Positions 1 to 7,483 of a stretch of DNA of 15,302 nt are shown piece after piece (the stretch's first letter is position 1; the number at the start of each line of letters is the position of its first letter). The position numbers and the translations under genes were made by a program. The stretch spans positions 1-15,302 of the forward strand of contig JAWLFI010000050.1 in NCBI GenBank assembly GCA_041685645.1, in the 5' to 3' direction. This DNA is from JAWLFI01 sp041685645 (GTDB taxonomy: Bacteria; Bacteroidota; Bacteroidia; Chitinophagales; Saprospiraceae). A model generated the notes under the pieces. The model made no database searches and had not been told where the DNA came from. It was given only the letters and a program-made list of their open reading frames with translations.

Positions 1-2
1 AG

Positions 3-140
3 AAGTTATTATATTTGGTTTTCATGGCTCTCAGGACTGTGGAAATTAGAGATTATCTAAAAACACACAAAGCAAATTATTCCGTTCTTAATTTTTCTTG
101 GAGTCCTGATCATTGGAAAATGGTAAACCTAGCTAAGTGA
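3..140 (+). CDS. 3' end of an unrecognised gene, cut by the left edge
   Basis: Frame 3 is open from the window edge to a TGA at 138-140, giving the last 45 residues of a protein whose start lies outside. The tail is a mixed, protein-like composition with a Trp- and aromatic-rich stretch (NFSWSPDHWKM) and no membrane segment. A C-terminal piece of a sulfotransferase or glycosyltransferase is possible given the downstream glycosyltransferase, but no diagnostic motif is left in the fragment. The next ORF starts inside its stop codon (GTG at 137 overlaps TGA at 138), which is the usual arrangement of translationally coupled genes and supports this frame being coding. Confidence 0.4.
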   Translation, partial: KLLYLVFMALRTVEIRDYLKTHKANYSVLNFSWSPDHWKMVNLAK

Positions 141-298
141 AAATAATTTTTGACGCAATATCTAGCCTTGTTAAGTTTTCCTTTGGGGGAAGCGGATTTT
201 TGGAAAGAGTTAAGGATGATTGTGTTTGCTTTAATTTTGAATACCCAAATGTATTGAAATACTCCAAACTTCGCTATCAAATTCAAGCTGTAAAATAG
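137..298 (+). CDS. Small hypothetical protein or truncated remnant (53 aa)
   Basis: An ORF with a GTG start overlapping the previous stop by 4 bp, ending at TAG 296-298, 12 bp before the GT4 gene. It begins VKIIFDAISSLVKF and contains a Gly-rich turn (FGGSGF). That resembles the first strand and Gly-rich loop of GT-B glycosyltransferases, but the ORF stops after 53 codons, far short of such an enzyme. It may be a real small gene, a decayed 5' end of a glycosyltransferase, or the out-of-frame tail of the preceding gene after a frameshift. Tight spacing with both neighbours argues for one transcript. I do not recognise the product. Confidence 0.3.
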   Translation: MKIIFDAISSLVKFSFGGSGFLERVKDDCVCFNFEYPNVLKYSKLRYQIQAVK

Positions 299-310
299 TC
301 GGATTATATT

Positions 311-1399
311 ATGGAAAGAATATGCTTTTACAATAGTAATAAAGCCTGGGGCGGCGGAGAAAAATGGCACTTTGAAGTTGGTTTACGCCTTCACAACAGA
401 GGTCACCACGTTATTTTTTTTACCAATAATGAAAGCGTTTTAAAAGAAAAGTTGGAGAATACCTCAATACCGGTGTATTCTGTAAAAACTTCTAATCTGA
501 GTTTTCTCAATATTTTGAAAAGTAACAAGGTCAAACACATCCTGAAAAAAGAAAACATCAACAGCATAATCCTGAACCTTTCTTCCGATGTGAAACTGGC
601 GGGTATGGCCGCCCGGAATGCCGGTGTAAAAAATATCATATATCGCAGGGGACTTGCCAAACCCATAAAAAGCACTTTTTTGAATCGGTATCTTTTCAAT
701 AAGGTGATTACGCACGTGATTTGCAATTCTCGTGAAACCAGGAGAACCATATTTCAAAATAACCCCGATATGGTGCCGGCTGAGAAGGTATCAATAATTT
801 ACAATGGTATAGATACAAGTAAAATGAAGGAGGATACCCCTGAAATGTTTACAAAGACGGATAAAGAAACCATTCACATTGGAAATTTAGGTCGGATGGT
901 AGGGCAAAAAGGCCAGCGGCATCTCATAGAAATGGCTGCCATGATGGATAAAGAAGGGATGAATTTTCACATGTTTATCGGTGGGATTGGCCCTATGGAG
1001 AGAGAACTTAAAAATTACGCTGTCCAACTCAAAGTATCTGACAAAGTAACTTTTCCAGGTTTTATTTCTGATGTAAACAGCTTTATGCAAGGTCTGGACA
1101 TATTTGTATTGCCCTCTTATTGGGAGGGGTTTGGGTATGTACTTGTTGAAGCTATGGTGAATGCGTTGCCAGTGGTGGCCTTTGACATAACGAGCAACCC
1201 TGAAATTATTGAAGATCTACAAACGGGATTTCTATGCAAAGCCGGTGATACAAATGAACTTATGAAAAAAACGAATCTGTTGATACATAAGCCTGAGTTG
1301 CGAAATGCAATGGGAAAAGCGGGGAAAGAAAGAGTTTTGTCTTTATTTACGATTGAGAAAACAGTGGATGAAACCGAAAATTTGTTAGCTACACTGTAG
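311..1399 (+). CDS. GT4-family glycosyltransferase (GT-B fold)
   Basis: This 362-residue protein is a normal length for a retaining family 4 glycosyltransferase, which transfers a sugar from a nucleotide-sugar donor to a growing surface polysaccharide or lipid-linked glycan at the cytoplasmic face of the membrane. The N-terminal Rossmann half carries the Gly-rich loop WGGGE (about residues 13-17), followed by a VIFFTNN strand. The C-terminal donor-binding half starts near NGID (165-168). It has GNLGRMVGQKG (191-201), with R195 and K200 in the usual phosphate-contact positions, then the EX7E motif E272-G-F-G...E280, and the typical SNPEII segment (295-300). There is no signal peptide or membrane segment. 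The ATG at 311 is chosen because it lies just after the preceding stop and gives the full N-terminal strand. The specific sugar and acceptor cannot be read from sequence. It is probably the last gene of a locus extending left of the window. Confidence 0.9.
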   Translation: MERICFYNSNKAWGGGEKWHFEVGLRLHNRGHHVIFFTNNESVLKEKLENTSIPVYSVKTSNLSFLNILKSNKVKHILKKENINSIILNLSSDVKLAGMAARNAGVKNIIYRRGLAKPIKSTFLNRYLFNKVITHVICNSRETRRTIFQNNPDMVPAEKVSIIYNGIDTSKMKEDTPEMFTKTDKETIHIGNLGRMVGQKGQRHLIEMAAMMDKEGMNFHMFIGGIGPMERELKNYAVQLKVSDKVTFPGFISDVNSFMQGLDIFVLPSYWEGFGYVLVEAMVNALPVVAFDITSNPEIIEDLQTGFLCKAGDTNELMKKTNLLIHKPELRNAMGKAGKERVLSLFTIEKTVDETENLLATL

Positions 1400-1414
1400 T
1401 TTGCCCGAAAGGCT

Positions 1415-1528
1415 AGTGTCATTACCACTAAATAGGTATAGAAAAGTCGCAGCAGATTTTTGTTCGGGTCAAGTGTCATTACCACTAAATAGGTATAGAA
1501 AAGTCGCAGCAGATTTTTGTTCGGATCA
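1415..1528 (+). repeat. Tandem duplication of the 57-bp left arm
   Basis: Two head-to-tail copies, 1415-1471 and 1472-1528, which differ at a single base by eye (TTCGGGTCA versus TTCGGATCA at their ends). Both start AGTGTCATTACCACTAAAT, matching the terminal inverted repeat of the element. Near-identity suggests a recent duplication. Confidence 0.85.
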
Positions 1529-1529
1529 A

Positions 1530-1740
1530 GGCGCGAGGAAGGAGCATAGCACTAGCTATGTGACTGAAGAGCAACGCAGATATGAGCAAAAAGATCAAGA
1601 CTTGGTCTGTAACGGATTTAGTGGTAATGGCACTCGGCGCGAGGAAGGAGCCTAGCCCAAGCTACGCGACTGAGAAGCAACGCAGATATGAGCAAAAAGA
1701 TCAAGACTTGGTCTGTAACGAATTTAGTGGTAATGACACT
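1530..1740 (+). repeat. Tandem duplication of the 106-bp right arm
   Basis: Two head-to-tail copies with period 106, 1530-1635 and 1636-1740. Each begins GGCGCGAGGAAGGAGC and ends in the outward inverted repeat GGTAATGRCACT. They differ at roughly ten positions, mostly around a small internal hairpin (TAGC, four-base loop, GCTA) whose stem is kept in both copies. The 3' half includes GCAACGCAGATATGAGC, which is identical in all three copies in the window. Confidence 0.85.
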
Positions 1741-1794
1741 AGAGCGCATCAACAGATAGGATAGGATGCCTCCAACCTTAGTTGCTCTCCGGAA

Positions 1795-2568
1795 TTAGTT
1801 CATTTTTTCTCCTTGCCAAATGCGCCATATTTTTACTTGTCTCAAAAATACAGAGCCGGCAGAAATCACGCTGATAATATATCCAACTCTACCATCTAGG
1901 ATCCCCGCTTTCAGGAAATACGATTTGAAGAACGCATGCGCAGGTTTGTAAAACATGGATGCTAGCGAAGCCTTTTTGCCTTTATCGACCTTATCCAGTG
2001 CTTTCCAGGTCGAATACCGGTTTACCTTTTTGAGTACATCGTCAAAATTTCGATAGGTATTGTGATGAATTGGCGAGGATAAGCGCCCAATGCGTCCGGA
2101 GGTTTTGATCTTTGCATGCACCCGTTTGTCTTCATATCGGCAATTATCGCGATGAAACAATCGGATGACCTGATCATTTTGCCAGCCCGAATACTTTACC
2201 CTTTTGTCCATGTAATAGTTAATCCTTGGAATCCGATAAGCCGCCATATCCATATTGCCCCCACTCAAGAGTTGTTGAATCTCGTTTTGCAAGTCGCTGT
2301 TAATCCATTCATCCGCGTCCAGCAGCAAGATCCATTCGTGATGGGCTAATGGGATGCTTCGGTTTTTTTGGGATGCCGAGTACCGGTATTCCTGTTGTAT
2401 TACTCGAGCGCCTTTATCGCGGGCTAACTGGACCGTTTGATCAGTAGAAAAACTGTCGACTACTAAAATATCATCTGCAAAGGCCACCGCGTCCAAAGCT
2501 CTGCCGATGCGATCTTCTTCATTCTTCGCCGGAATAATCACAGAAAGGGGGACTCTTTCCTCATTCAT
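1795..2568 (-). CDS. GT2-family glycosyltransferase, WaaE/KdtX-like
   Basis: A 257-residue inverting family 2 glycosyltransferase of the short type related to the LPS-core beta-1,4-glucosyltransferase group (WaaE/KdtX). Residues 8-16 (LSVIIPAKN) are the nucleotide-binding first strand. D38 in VVDSFSTD and the metal-binding D84-A-D86 (LLLDADEW, 81-88) are the diagnostic GT-A features, and the QNDQVIRLFHR segment (130-140) matches the acceptor-side region of this subfamily. There is no signal peptide or membrane anchor; a hydrophobic stretch near 228-242 may associate with the membrane. Family members add sugars to lipid A-core or related surface glycolipids in the cytoplasm. The start lies 11 bp after the stop of the upstream M23 gene on the same strand, so the two are very likely cotranscribed. 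Donor and acceptor cannot be assigned. Confidence 0.88.
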   Translation of the reverse strand: MNEERVPLSVIIPAKNEEDRIGRALDAVAFADDILVVDSFSTDQTVQLARDKGARVIQQEYRYSASQKNRSIPLAHHEWILLLDADEWINSDLQNEIQQLLSGGNMDMAAYRIPRINYYMDKRVKYSGWQNDQVIRLFHRDNCRYEDKRVHAKIKTSGRIGRLSSPIHHNTYRNFDDVLKKVNRYSTWKALDKVDKGKKASLASMFYKPAHAFFKSYFLKAGILDGRVGYIISVISAGSVFLRQVKIWRIWQGEKMN

Positions 2569-2579
2569 AAGACAGAGGT

Positions 2580-3848
2580 TTATGGCATAATGACAGATAA
2601 ATTCGAAGAGATAAATCCTTCTTTTTGGTCCGGAGTCATGAGTTGCAAGATCCGATCGCGTTCACTGTAGTATTCGGGTAATTCTTCCTCTGACATGGGT
2701 TCGGGCGGAGGTAGATTTTCTCGAAGATGATCCACTTGGCTGCCATTTTTCCAGAACCTAAAACACACGTGAGGGCCCGTCGCCAAACCCGTGGATCCCA
2801 CGTAGCCAATCGTCTGCCCCTGACTCACCCGGGTTCCCGGCGAAATGCCTTTTGCGTATCGCGTCATGTGTAAATATTGTGTTTCGTAAGTTTTGTCGTG
2901 CCGGATTTTGACATAAACCCCATTGCCACGCGTGTAGGACGCCTTAGTCACCGTGCCATCCGCCACCGCTCGAATCGGCGTACCTCTCGGCGCTGCGTAA
3001 TCCGTTCCTAAATGCGGTTTTACTCTTTTTTGAATGGGATGAAATCGGCGGGGGTTATATCGACTCGATATGCGGGAATAGGACACGGGCGATTTCAAAA
3101 AAGCTTTTTTCATTGGCCGTCCTTCCGGATCGAAGTAGCCCCGGTAATTTTCCGATTCATACCAGATCGATCGATGTGATTGCCCACCCGATTCGAAATA
3201 GGCACCCAGCAAGCGGCCTACGCCCAATTTTTGCCCTTCTGACCATTGTTCCTCATAGAGCAAATAAAAGGAATCCTGTGGTTGGATATAATAAAAATCT
3301 ACTGACCAGGCCAATGCATCTTCCATTTTGGCAATGAGTGGGGTAGGGGCCCCCAGGTCTTTAAGTGACAACCAGAGTGAACTCTCGATTCGTCCACCCA
3401 CTTGTTTCAATTTTGTCTGAATGATACGGTCATTGCGATTGACTTCCAGGCACTGTAAGTCGTATTCCAGATAACTATATGGAGACAATTCATAGATCAA
3501 GAGATCTGGTCGTGAACAACTGTCAGTATATAGTAGGCAGTAATCTTTTCCCGCTCGGATCCGGCGAGGATCAAACACGCTGTCAGTCCGCTCTACCAAC
3601 TCGTGAATTTCCGAATAGGTCAGTTTGGCGTCTAATAAAATTTCAGCGAAAAACTCATTCGCTGAAATGGTCTTTTGGTCTATGTGAAAACTATCCGGGT
3701 GATACCCAAATATTGGCGTTATTGGATCCGACTGGGTGACTTTAGCTTTTGATGTCGATGAAAGGGGCTGGCCACAACTCCATAAAATGGACAATACACC
3801 TGCACACAGAACTAAGCAAATCCCTTGTAGGGTCTTTGGGTACGTCAT
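2580..3848 (-). CDS. M23-family metallopeptidase, predicted outer-membrane lipoprotein
   Basis: A 422-residue protein. Residues 1-25 form a lipoprotein signal peptide ending in a lipobox-like ILWSC with C25 as the lipidated cysteine. Residues about 60-110 resemble the LysM-like/OapA domain found before M23 domains, and 270-380 are the LytM-type zinc endopeptidase domain, which cuts peptide cross-links in peptidoglycan. Visible active-site residues are H279 and D283 (PHLGTDYAAPRG), H327 (YLHM) and H360 in GPHVCFRFWKNG. The second histidine of the canonical HxH is replaced by C362, so the third zinc ligand would have to be cysteine or be missing. I think this HxC form recurs in Bacteroidota M23 proteins but cannot verify it here. 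The gene is first in a two-gene unit with the GT2 gene. It is divergent from the peroxiredoxin gene. Confidence 0.88.
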   Translation of the reverse strand: MTYPKTLQGICLVLCAGVLSILWSCGQPLSSTSKAKVTQSDPITPIFGYHPDSFHIDQKTISANEFFAEILLDAKLTYSEIHELVERTDSVFDPRRIRAGKDYCLLYTDSCSRPDLLIYELSPYSYLEYDLQCLEVNRNDRIIQTKLKQVGGRIESSLWLSLKDLGAPTPLIAKMEDALAWSVDFYYIQPQDSFYLLYEEQWSEGQKLGVGRLLGAYFESGGQSHRSIWYESENYRGYFDPEGRPMKKAFLKSPVSYSRISSRYNPRRFHPIQKRVKPHLGTDYAAPRGTPIRAVADGTVTKASYTRGNGVYVKIRHDKTYETQYLHMTRYAKGISPGTRVSQGQTIGYVGSTGLATGPHVCFRFWKNGSQVDHLRENLPPPEPMSEEELPEYYSERDRILQLMTPDQKEGFISSNLSVIMP

Positions 3849-4161
3849 AGTTTATATATTCAAGGATGAATGTACGTATTTATGAACAGTAACGCAAGAG
3901 AAGTTGGTTTTGGTTGATCTCGTCTTCATCGTTTTTATGTTAACATCCGAATACCTGCGAATGTGCTTATCGAATATGTTCAGTAATTTAACAGGAATAC
4001 TGTGATGCAAGCATACTTGCTGGCGTCTTTTCCACCTCCTCAAAATAAGGGTCGTGGTTGAAAAAATTGCCCAATTTTGACAAATTATTGATTCTTTCTT
4101 TCAACTGTGGTCTTAAACAGGTGTTAGGAACTTATTTAACCTATAATCGAAATCCAATATT
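3849..4161. other. Divergent intergenic region between M23 and peroxiredoxin genes
   Basis: A 313-bp AT-rich stretch with no convincing gene; short open frames here have no protein-like features. It must contain the outward promoters of both neighbours. For the M23 gene, the minus strand shows CTTG, a 20-base spacer and TACATTCA (3898 down to 3867). This is a weak match to the Bacteroidota TTG / TAnnTTTG pattern and would leave a very short leader. I found no good candidate ahead of the peroxiredoxin gene. Confidence 0.5.
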
Positions 4162-4797
4162 ATGGCATTACAACTCGGAAATACAGCACCGGACTTCAAC
4201 GCAATCACCACCGAAGGTGAAATCAATTTTCACGATTATCTCGGTGATGCCTGGGGCGTTTTGTTTTCCCACCCCGCAGATTACACACCGGTATGCACTA
4301 CAGAATTGGGCCGCGTGGCTCAGCTCAAAGACGAATTTGATAAGCGAAATGTAAAGGTTCTTGCCTTGAGCGTGGATCCTCTGAAAGAACATAAAGCCTG
4401 GATCAATGATATCAATGAGACCCAGAACACGACTATGAATTACCCCATCATTGCTGATGACGGGAAAATTGCTGAATTGTACGGGATGTTGCATCCGGAT
4501 GCAGCGGACAAAGTGCCTGTACGTTCCGTTTTTGTTGTTGGACCCGACAAAAAAGTAAAGTTGACAATCACTTATCCACCCTCCACGGGAAGAAACTTCG
4601 ATGAAATATTGAGAGTCATCGACTCCCTCCAATTGACAGCGAATTATAGCGTGGCCACGCCGGCTGATTGGAAACATGGCGAAGATGTAGTGATTTCACC
4701 CAGCGTAAGTGATGCAGAAGCGGATAAGAAATTCCCCAAAGGATATCGCAAAGTCAAAGATTATTTGAGATATACACCCGATCCTTCTAAAAAATAG
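4162..4797 (+). CDS. 1-Cys peroxiredoxin, Prx6 type
   Basis: A 211-residue thiol peroxidase that reduces hydrogen peroxide or alkyl hydroperoxides in the cytoplasm. The Prx6 signature is clear: SHPADYTPVCTTE (36-48) with peroxidatic C45, T42 and H37, and the conserved Arg R121 in PVRSVFVVGP. C45 is the only cysteine in the protein, so this is a 1-Cys enzyme needing an external thiol for regeneration. The C-terminal extension (about 160-205, ATPADWKHGEDVVI...KFPKGYRKVKDYLR) is the dimerisation arm typical of the Prx6/AhpC2 subfamily, and the length matches the family. The ATG at 4162 starts exactly at the conserved N-terminus (MALQLGNTAPDF). No Shine-Dalgarno is visible. It looks monocistronic: convergent with the patatin gene and followed by its own terminator. 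No regulator binding site was recognised. Confidence 0.95.
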   Translation: MALQLGNTAPDFNAITTEGEINFHDYLGDAWGVLFSHPADYTPVCTTELGRVAQLKDEFDKRNVKVLALSVDPLKEHKAWINDINETQNTTMNYPIIADDGKIAELYGMLHPDAADKVPVRSVFVVGPDKKVKLTITYPPSTGRNFDEILRVIDSLQLTANYSVATPADWKHGEDVVISPSVSDAEADKKFPKGYRKVKDYLRYTPDPSKK

Positions 4798-4822
4798 CCA
4801 GTTGATTTCTGAACACATTTGA

Positions 4823-4855
4823 GCCCGACGTCAGTGATGGTGTCGGGCCTTTTTT
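4823..4855 (+). terminator. Rho-independent terminator of the peroxiredoxin gene
   Basis: GCCCGAC (4823-4829) pairs with GTCGGGC (4842-4848), with a GU pair possible inside and a loop of about 10 nt. The stem is followed by CTTTTTT. It lies 26 bp after the stop codon. The T-run is only on the plus-strand side, so it serves the peroxiredoxin gene and not the convergent patatin gene. Confidence 0.85.
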
Positions 4856-4950
4856 ATCTATGAAAATAAACGAACTGAAAGATAATAGGTAGCTAACCGC
4901 TGTTTTATCCCATTCAGGAATCTTTATTCTTTACTTTTTGATTCTATTGC

Positions 4951-7371
4951 TTACTCCTTCTTTTTTCTACACCTCAAAAATGACTTAAATAGTGTCGTGT
5001 CGTTTCTGAGCATGACTCTCATATAGTCCACAGCGGGTTGCGATAAATAGCGGGCCAGGGGCGGCTCAATAGTATTCCAATCTGAATTCGGATATTGATT
5101 CAGGGCCCCTTCAATTTGAGCATTCACGCGGCGGATAATGCTATCGCCGAGTGTCTGGCTATTCCTCTCGAGGTATTCGGCTCGCATCACTTCATGTAAT
5201 CGTTCTTTGCTGAGTCGATACGGGAGATCTATAGCGCTGAAATGGAGGTTTTGTAAGGTCTGAGATTGGAGTCGGGCTTCTATATACAAGGGGAGGTGCT
5301 GAATAGAGGTGATCGTCGAAAGAATTGAACGCAGCTCTCCACTTTCTCGCGTTTTACCCACGACTAAAGAGTCTATATTAAATTGCGACCTCAGATAGGC
5401 GGATTTGTCATTTCGAATCTGCACAAAAGCGATATTCCAATCGCGAAACTTCGACCTCCAGGTAGAATCCTTCAGCAGCTCCAGGTACATGTCGAGAAGG
5501 CTCAACATTCCCGAGTTTTCATAATATCCACCATCTACATAATGCCCCTTGCCCGGGATTTTCGCTGCCGGGCTCAAGATGGGAAAACGGTGAGTAGCAG
5601 AAATCGCCTCCGAATAGGTGAGGGTGCGATTTTTCGGTAATTCACAGAGATTATCCGCATTGGGAAAAGAGGATGAAAAATCATCCAGAGTTACAGAGCA
5701 CGCAATGCCCCTACGCTGATGGGTGCCGGCAGAATTGCCAATTTGGATGGGATAATATTGCTTTTGAAACAGTTCGGCCCAATAATTTTGATAGCCCATT
5801 TCCAGCATCTCGGGGTCCCCCATCAGATAGGCATATTGTTTCATGGCCTCTCCGGCTCGATCGGGCTGTCGGAAAGTTTTAAGTGGAATTAGTTCGCGCA
5901 GAAAATCATATCCCAATAGCCACGCCAGGTCTCGGGAAAGCATATTCGCTCGCGAAATATTATTAATGATTTCCTTCTTTTTTGCCCTGGGCAAGGACTG
6001 TTTTACTAGTGCAGCGTGAAAATGCTGACCCAAAGCTCCACCGGAAACCCCAGACATCGCCACGGTTTGATCCAAAATGTTTTGGCCTTGAAAATGAGAC
6101 AAACTATCCAAGACCATCAGATTCCAGGCATTCGCTTTCAGTCCTCCACCATAGCTCGCTATGAAATACAAAGTGCTATCAGCCGGTGCCAGCGTATCTA
6201 TGTGGTGATAGAAGGATTCTTTAAATTCACTTAAATTCAGGCGCTGGCCCATTTCCGTTCCCCGGAGTACATGCAAGTCATTGCCCAGTTGTCCGGAAAA
6301 AAGATGAAGAAGAAACAACACCGGCAAAACTGTTGGCATGACATAGAGAAAAATCAATCGCGTGATGCGACGGCGAGGATGAAAGGGATTGGAGATGTAA
6401 TAGAACCGATGCTTTAAAATGACCACGAATATGCCGTAGAGTAGATGCAAAAAAGCCAATAAAATCACCAACGGGTGGAAAATCAACAGAAATTGACTGA
6501 ATATGACGATACCCAGGGCTAATAGTCCCAATATTGAATTAAACACGATATAGTTTTTATCTTGCCCCATTAGAGAAATGGGCCACAAATACTTTCTGTC
6601 TTTCAGTTCTGAACGGAAATTCTTAAAAACACAATACAGCAAACCCAGACATAACCAATGCAGTGTAAAGAGATAAAAGGTGTAAGCATTCCAACCCTGT
6701 TCAGTCCATCCCGATACCACAAGTGCACCTACAGCTGTCAGCGTAGTCATCCAAAACAGAATAAAAACAGAGCGATTCATCATTCTATACGAACCGGGTA
6801 AGGCGATGATGCGCCACTTGTGATAATACATCAGAGAGTGCACGGTAACCAAGACGAAAAATAATATCGCACTCACCCAGAAATTGGGGAATTCAAAATA
6901 AATATAAGCTTTGACCGCATGATTGAGAATGATGCTTAGGCACAAAATAAAAAGCAGGCCCAACACTCCACGAAAATAATTTACCTGACGAAATAAAAAG
7001 GTGTTCGACCGCTTTTCATTTACCTCCATAAAAGTGATCCAGCCCAGACCACCCCAGATTTCCTCCATATCCCAGCGCACCGGTTGGTCCTCCTCTTCAT
7101 ACGTCCGATAGACCGAATGATCCCGCCGCCACATCATCAGATAGATGGGGTAGTGGCCAATCACCAGCAGCAGAGCCAGTATTAGTAGCATGAACAATAA
7201 AAGATTCCCGGGAGAGTCTAAAAGCGACACCAGAAGGGCACTGCCTTGTTCCATTTGCGTCAGCAGCAGCGCGATCAGCCCGATAATTAAAAGGGAAATC
7301 CATCCCGTCGCTACCGTCACTTTCAGGATACGCAGCAGATTATTCAGGATTTTGAGCAGAGATTCCGCCAT
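4951..7371 (-). CDS. Multi-pass membrane protein with C-terminal patatin-like phospholipase domain
   Basis: An 806-residue protein in two parts. The first 360 residues hold about eight or nine hydrophobic segments (near 21-38, 56-73, 134-151, 163-182, 201-220, 229-249, 275-298, 300-319, 338-358), so this half is an integral inner-membrane domain. Residues about 400-720 are a patatin-type acyl hydrolase. The oxyanion-hole glycines are in SYGGGLKA (406-413), the nucleophile elbow is G441-V-S443-G-G445, and the second dyad residue is D613 in YVDGGYYENSG. Patatins cleave fatty acids from phospholipids or other acyl lipids, and all catalytic elements are intact here. The ATG at 7371 is the first in frame and opens the first hydrophobic segment. 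It stands alone on its strand; the substrate and the role of the membrane half are unknown. Confidence 0.85.
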   Translation of the reverse strand: MAESLLKILNNLLRILKVTVATGWISLLIIGLIALLLTQMEQGSALLVSLLDSPGNLLLFMLLILALLLVIGHYPIYLMMWRRDHSVYRTYEEEDQPVRWDMEEIWGGLGWITFMEVNEKRSNTFLFRQVNYFRGVLGLLFILCLSIILNHAVKAYIYFEFPNFWVSAILFFVLVTVHSLMYYHKWRIIALPGSYRMMNRSVFILFWMTTLTAVGALVVSGWTEQGWNAYTFYLFTLHWLCLGLLYCVFKNFRSELKDRKYLWPISLMGQDKNYIVFNSILGLLALGIVIFSQFLLIFHPLVILLAFLHLLYGIFVVILKHRFYYISNPFHPRRRITRLIFLYVMPTVLPVLFLLHLFSGQLGNDLHVLRGTEMGQRLNLSEFKESFYHHIDTLAPADSTLYFIASYGGGLKANAWNLMVLDSLSHFQGQNILDQTVAMSGVSGGALGQHFHAALVKQSLPRAKKKEIINNISRANMLSRDLAWLLGYDFLRELIPLKTFRQPDRAGEAMKQYAYLMGDPEMLEMGYQNYWAELFQKQYYPIQIGNSAGTHQRRGIACSVTLDDFSSSFPNADNLCELPKNRTLTYSEAISATHRFPILSPAAKIPGKGHYVDGGYYENSGMLSLLDMYLELLKDSTWRSKFRDWNIAFVQIRNDKSAYLRSQFNIDSLVVGKTRESGELRSILSTITSIQHLPLYIEARLQSQTLQNLHFSAIDLPYRLSKERLHEVMRAEYLERNSQTLGDSIIRRVNAQIEGALNQYPNSDWNTIEPPLARYLSQPAVDYMRVMLRNDTTLFKSFLRCRKKKE

Positions 7372-7436
7372 AGCACGAATAAGATTGAGTGAGCAATAAC
7401 CATTGCTTTAGTAAGATAGTCACATTTTATAGATCC

Positions 7437-7444
7437 CAAAATTA
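7437..7444 (-). promoter_or_regulatory. Candidate -7 box for the patatin gene
   Basis: The minus strand reads TAATTTTG here, an exact match to the Bacteroidota -7 consensus TAnnTTTG, about 66 bp before the patatin start codon. No TTG box is found 17-23 bases further upstream, so the call rests on the -7 element alone. Confidence 0.35.
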
Positions 7445-7483
7445 TAGCGCTTCTGATGTTTTTAATTTTTCTATATTTTTTGG

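Larger units (their letters stand above)
1413..1742. repeat. Palindromic interspersed repeat with duplicated arms (MITE-like)
   Basis: A 330-bp gene-free block bounded by a perfect 21-bp terminal inverted repeat: 1413-1433 (begins CTAGTGTCATTACC) and 1722-1742 (ends GGTAATGACACTAG). Inside, a left arm of 57 bp occurs twice in tandem and a right arm of about 106 bp occurs twice in tandem, in the order left, left, right, right. The left arm is also an imperfect reverse complement of the 3' half of the right arm, so one left plus one right arm would fold into a long hairpin. A further right arm is found at 8036-8140, so this is an interspersed family. No transposase is encoded; it looks like a non-autonomous element downstream of the GT4 gene. 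Confidence 0.75.

Noticed and set aside
232..239. An exact TAnnTTTG box (TAATTTTG) before the GT4 gene
   Set aside because: No TTG element at 17-23 bp upstream, and it lies within the small overlapping ORF; in AT-rich DNA this is expected by chance.
1530..1740. A TPP riboswitch, suggested by CTGAGA inside the repeat unit
   Set aside because: Only this six-base match is present; the other conserved blocks of the thiamine pyrophosphate aptamer are missing, and the unit is explained as a palindromic repeat.
1415..1740. A CRISPR array, suggested by regularly repeated units
   Set aside because: The units are adjacent with no unique spacers, have different lengths (57 and 106 bp), and no cas gene is present.
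1401..1764. Open frames of 84 and 60 codons across the duplicated repeat
   Set aside because: They consist of translated repeat arms, including an internally repeated peptide from the 57-bp duplication, and run through palindromic DNA; not credible genes.
3852..4043. A 63-codon minus-strand frame upstream of the M23 gene
   Set aside because: It occupies the expected promoter region of two divergent genes and its composition is not protein-like.
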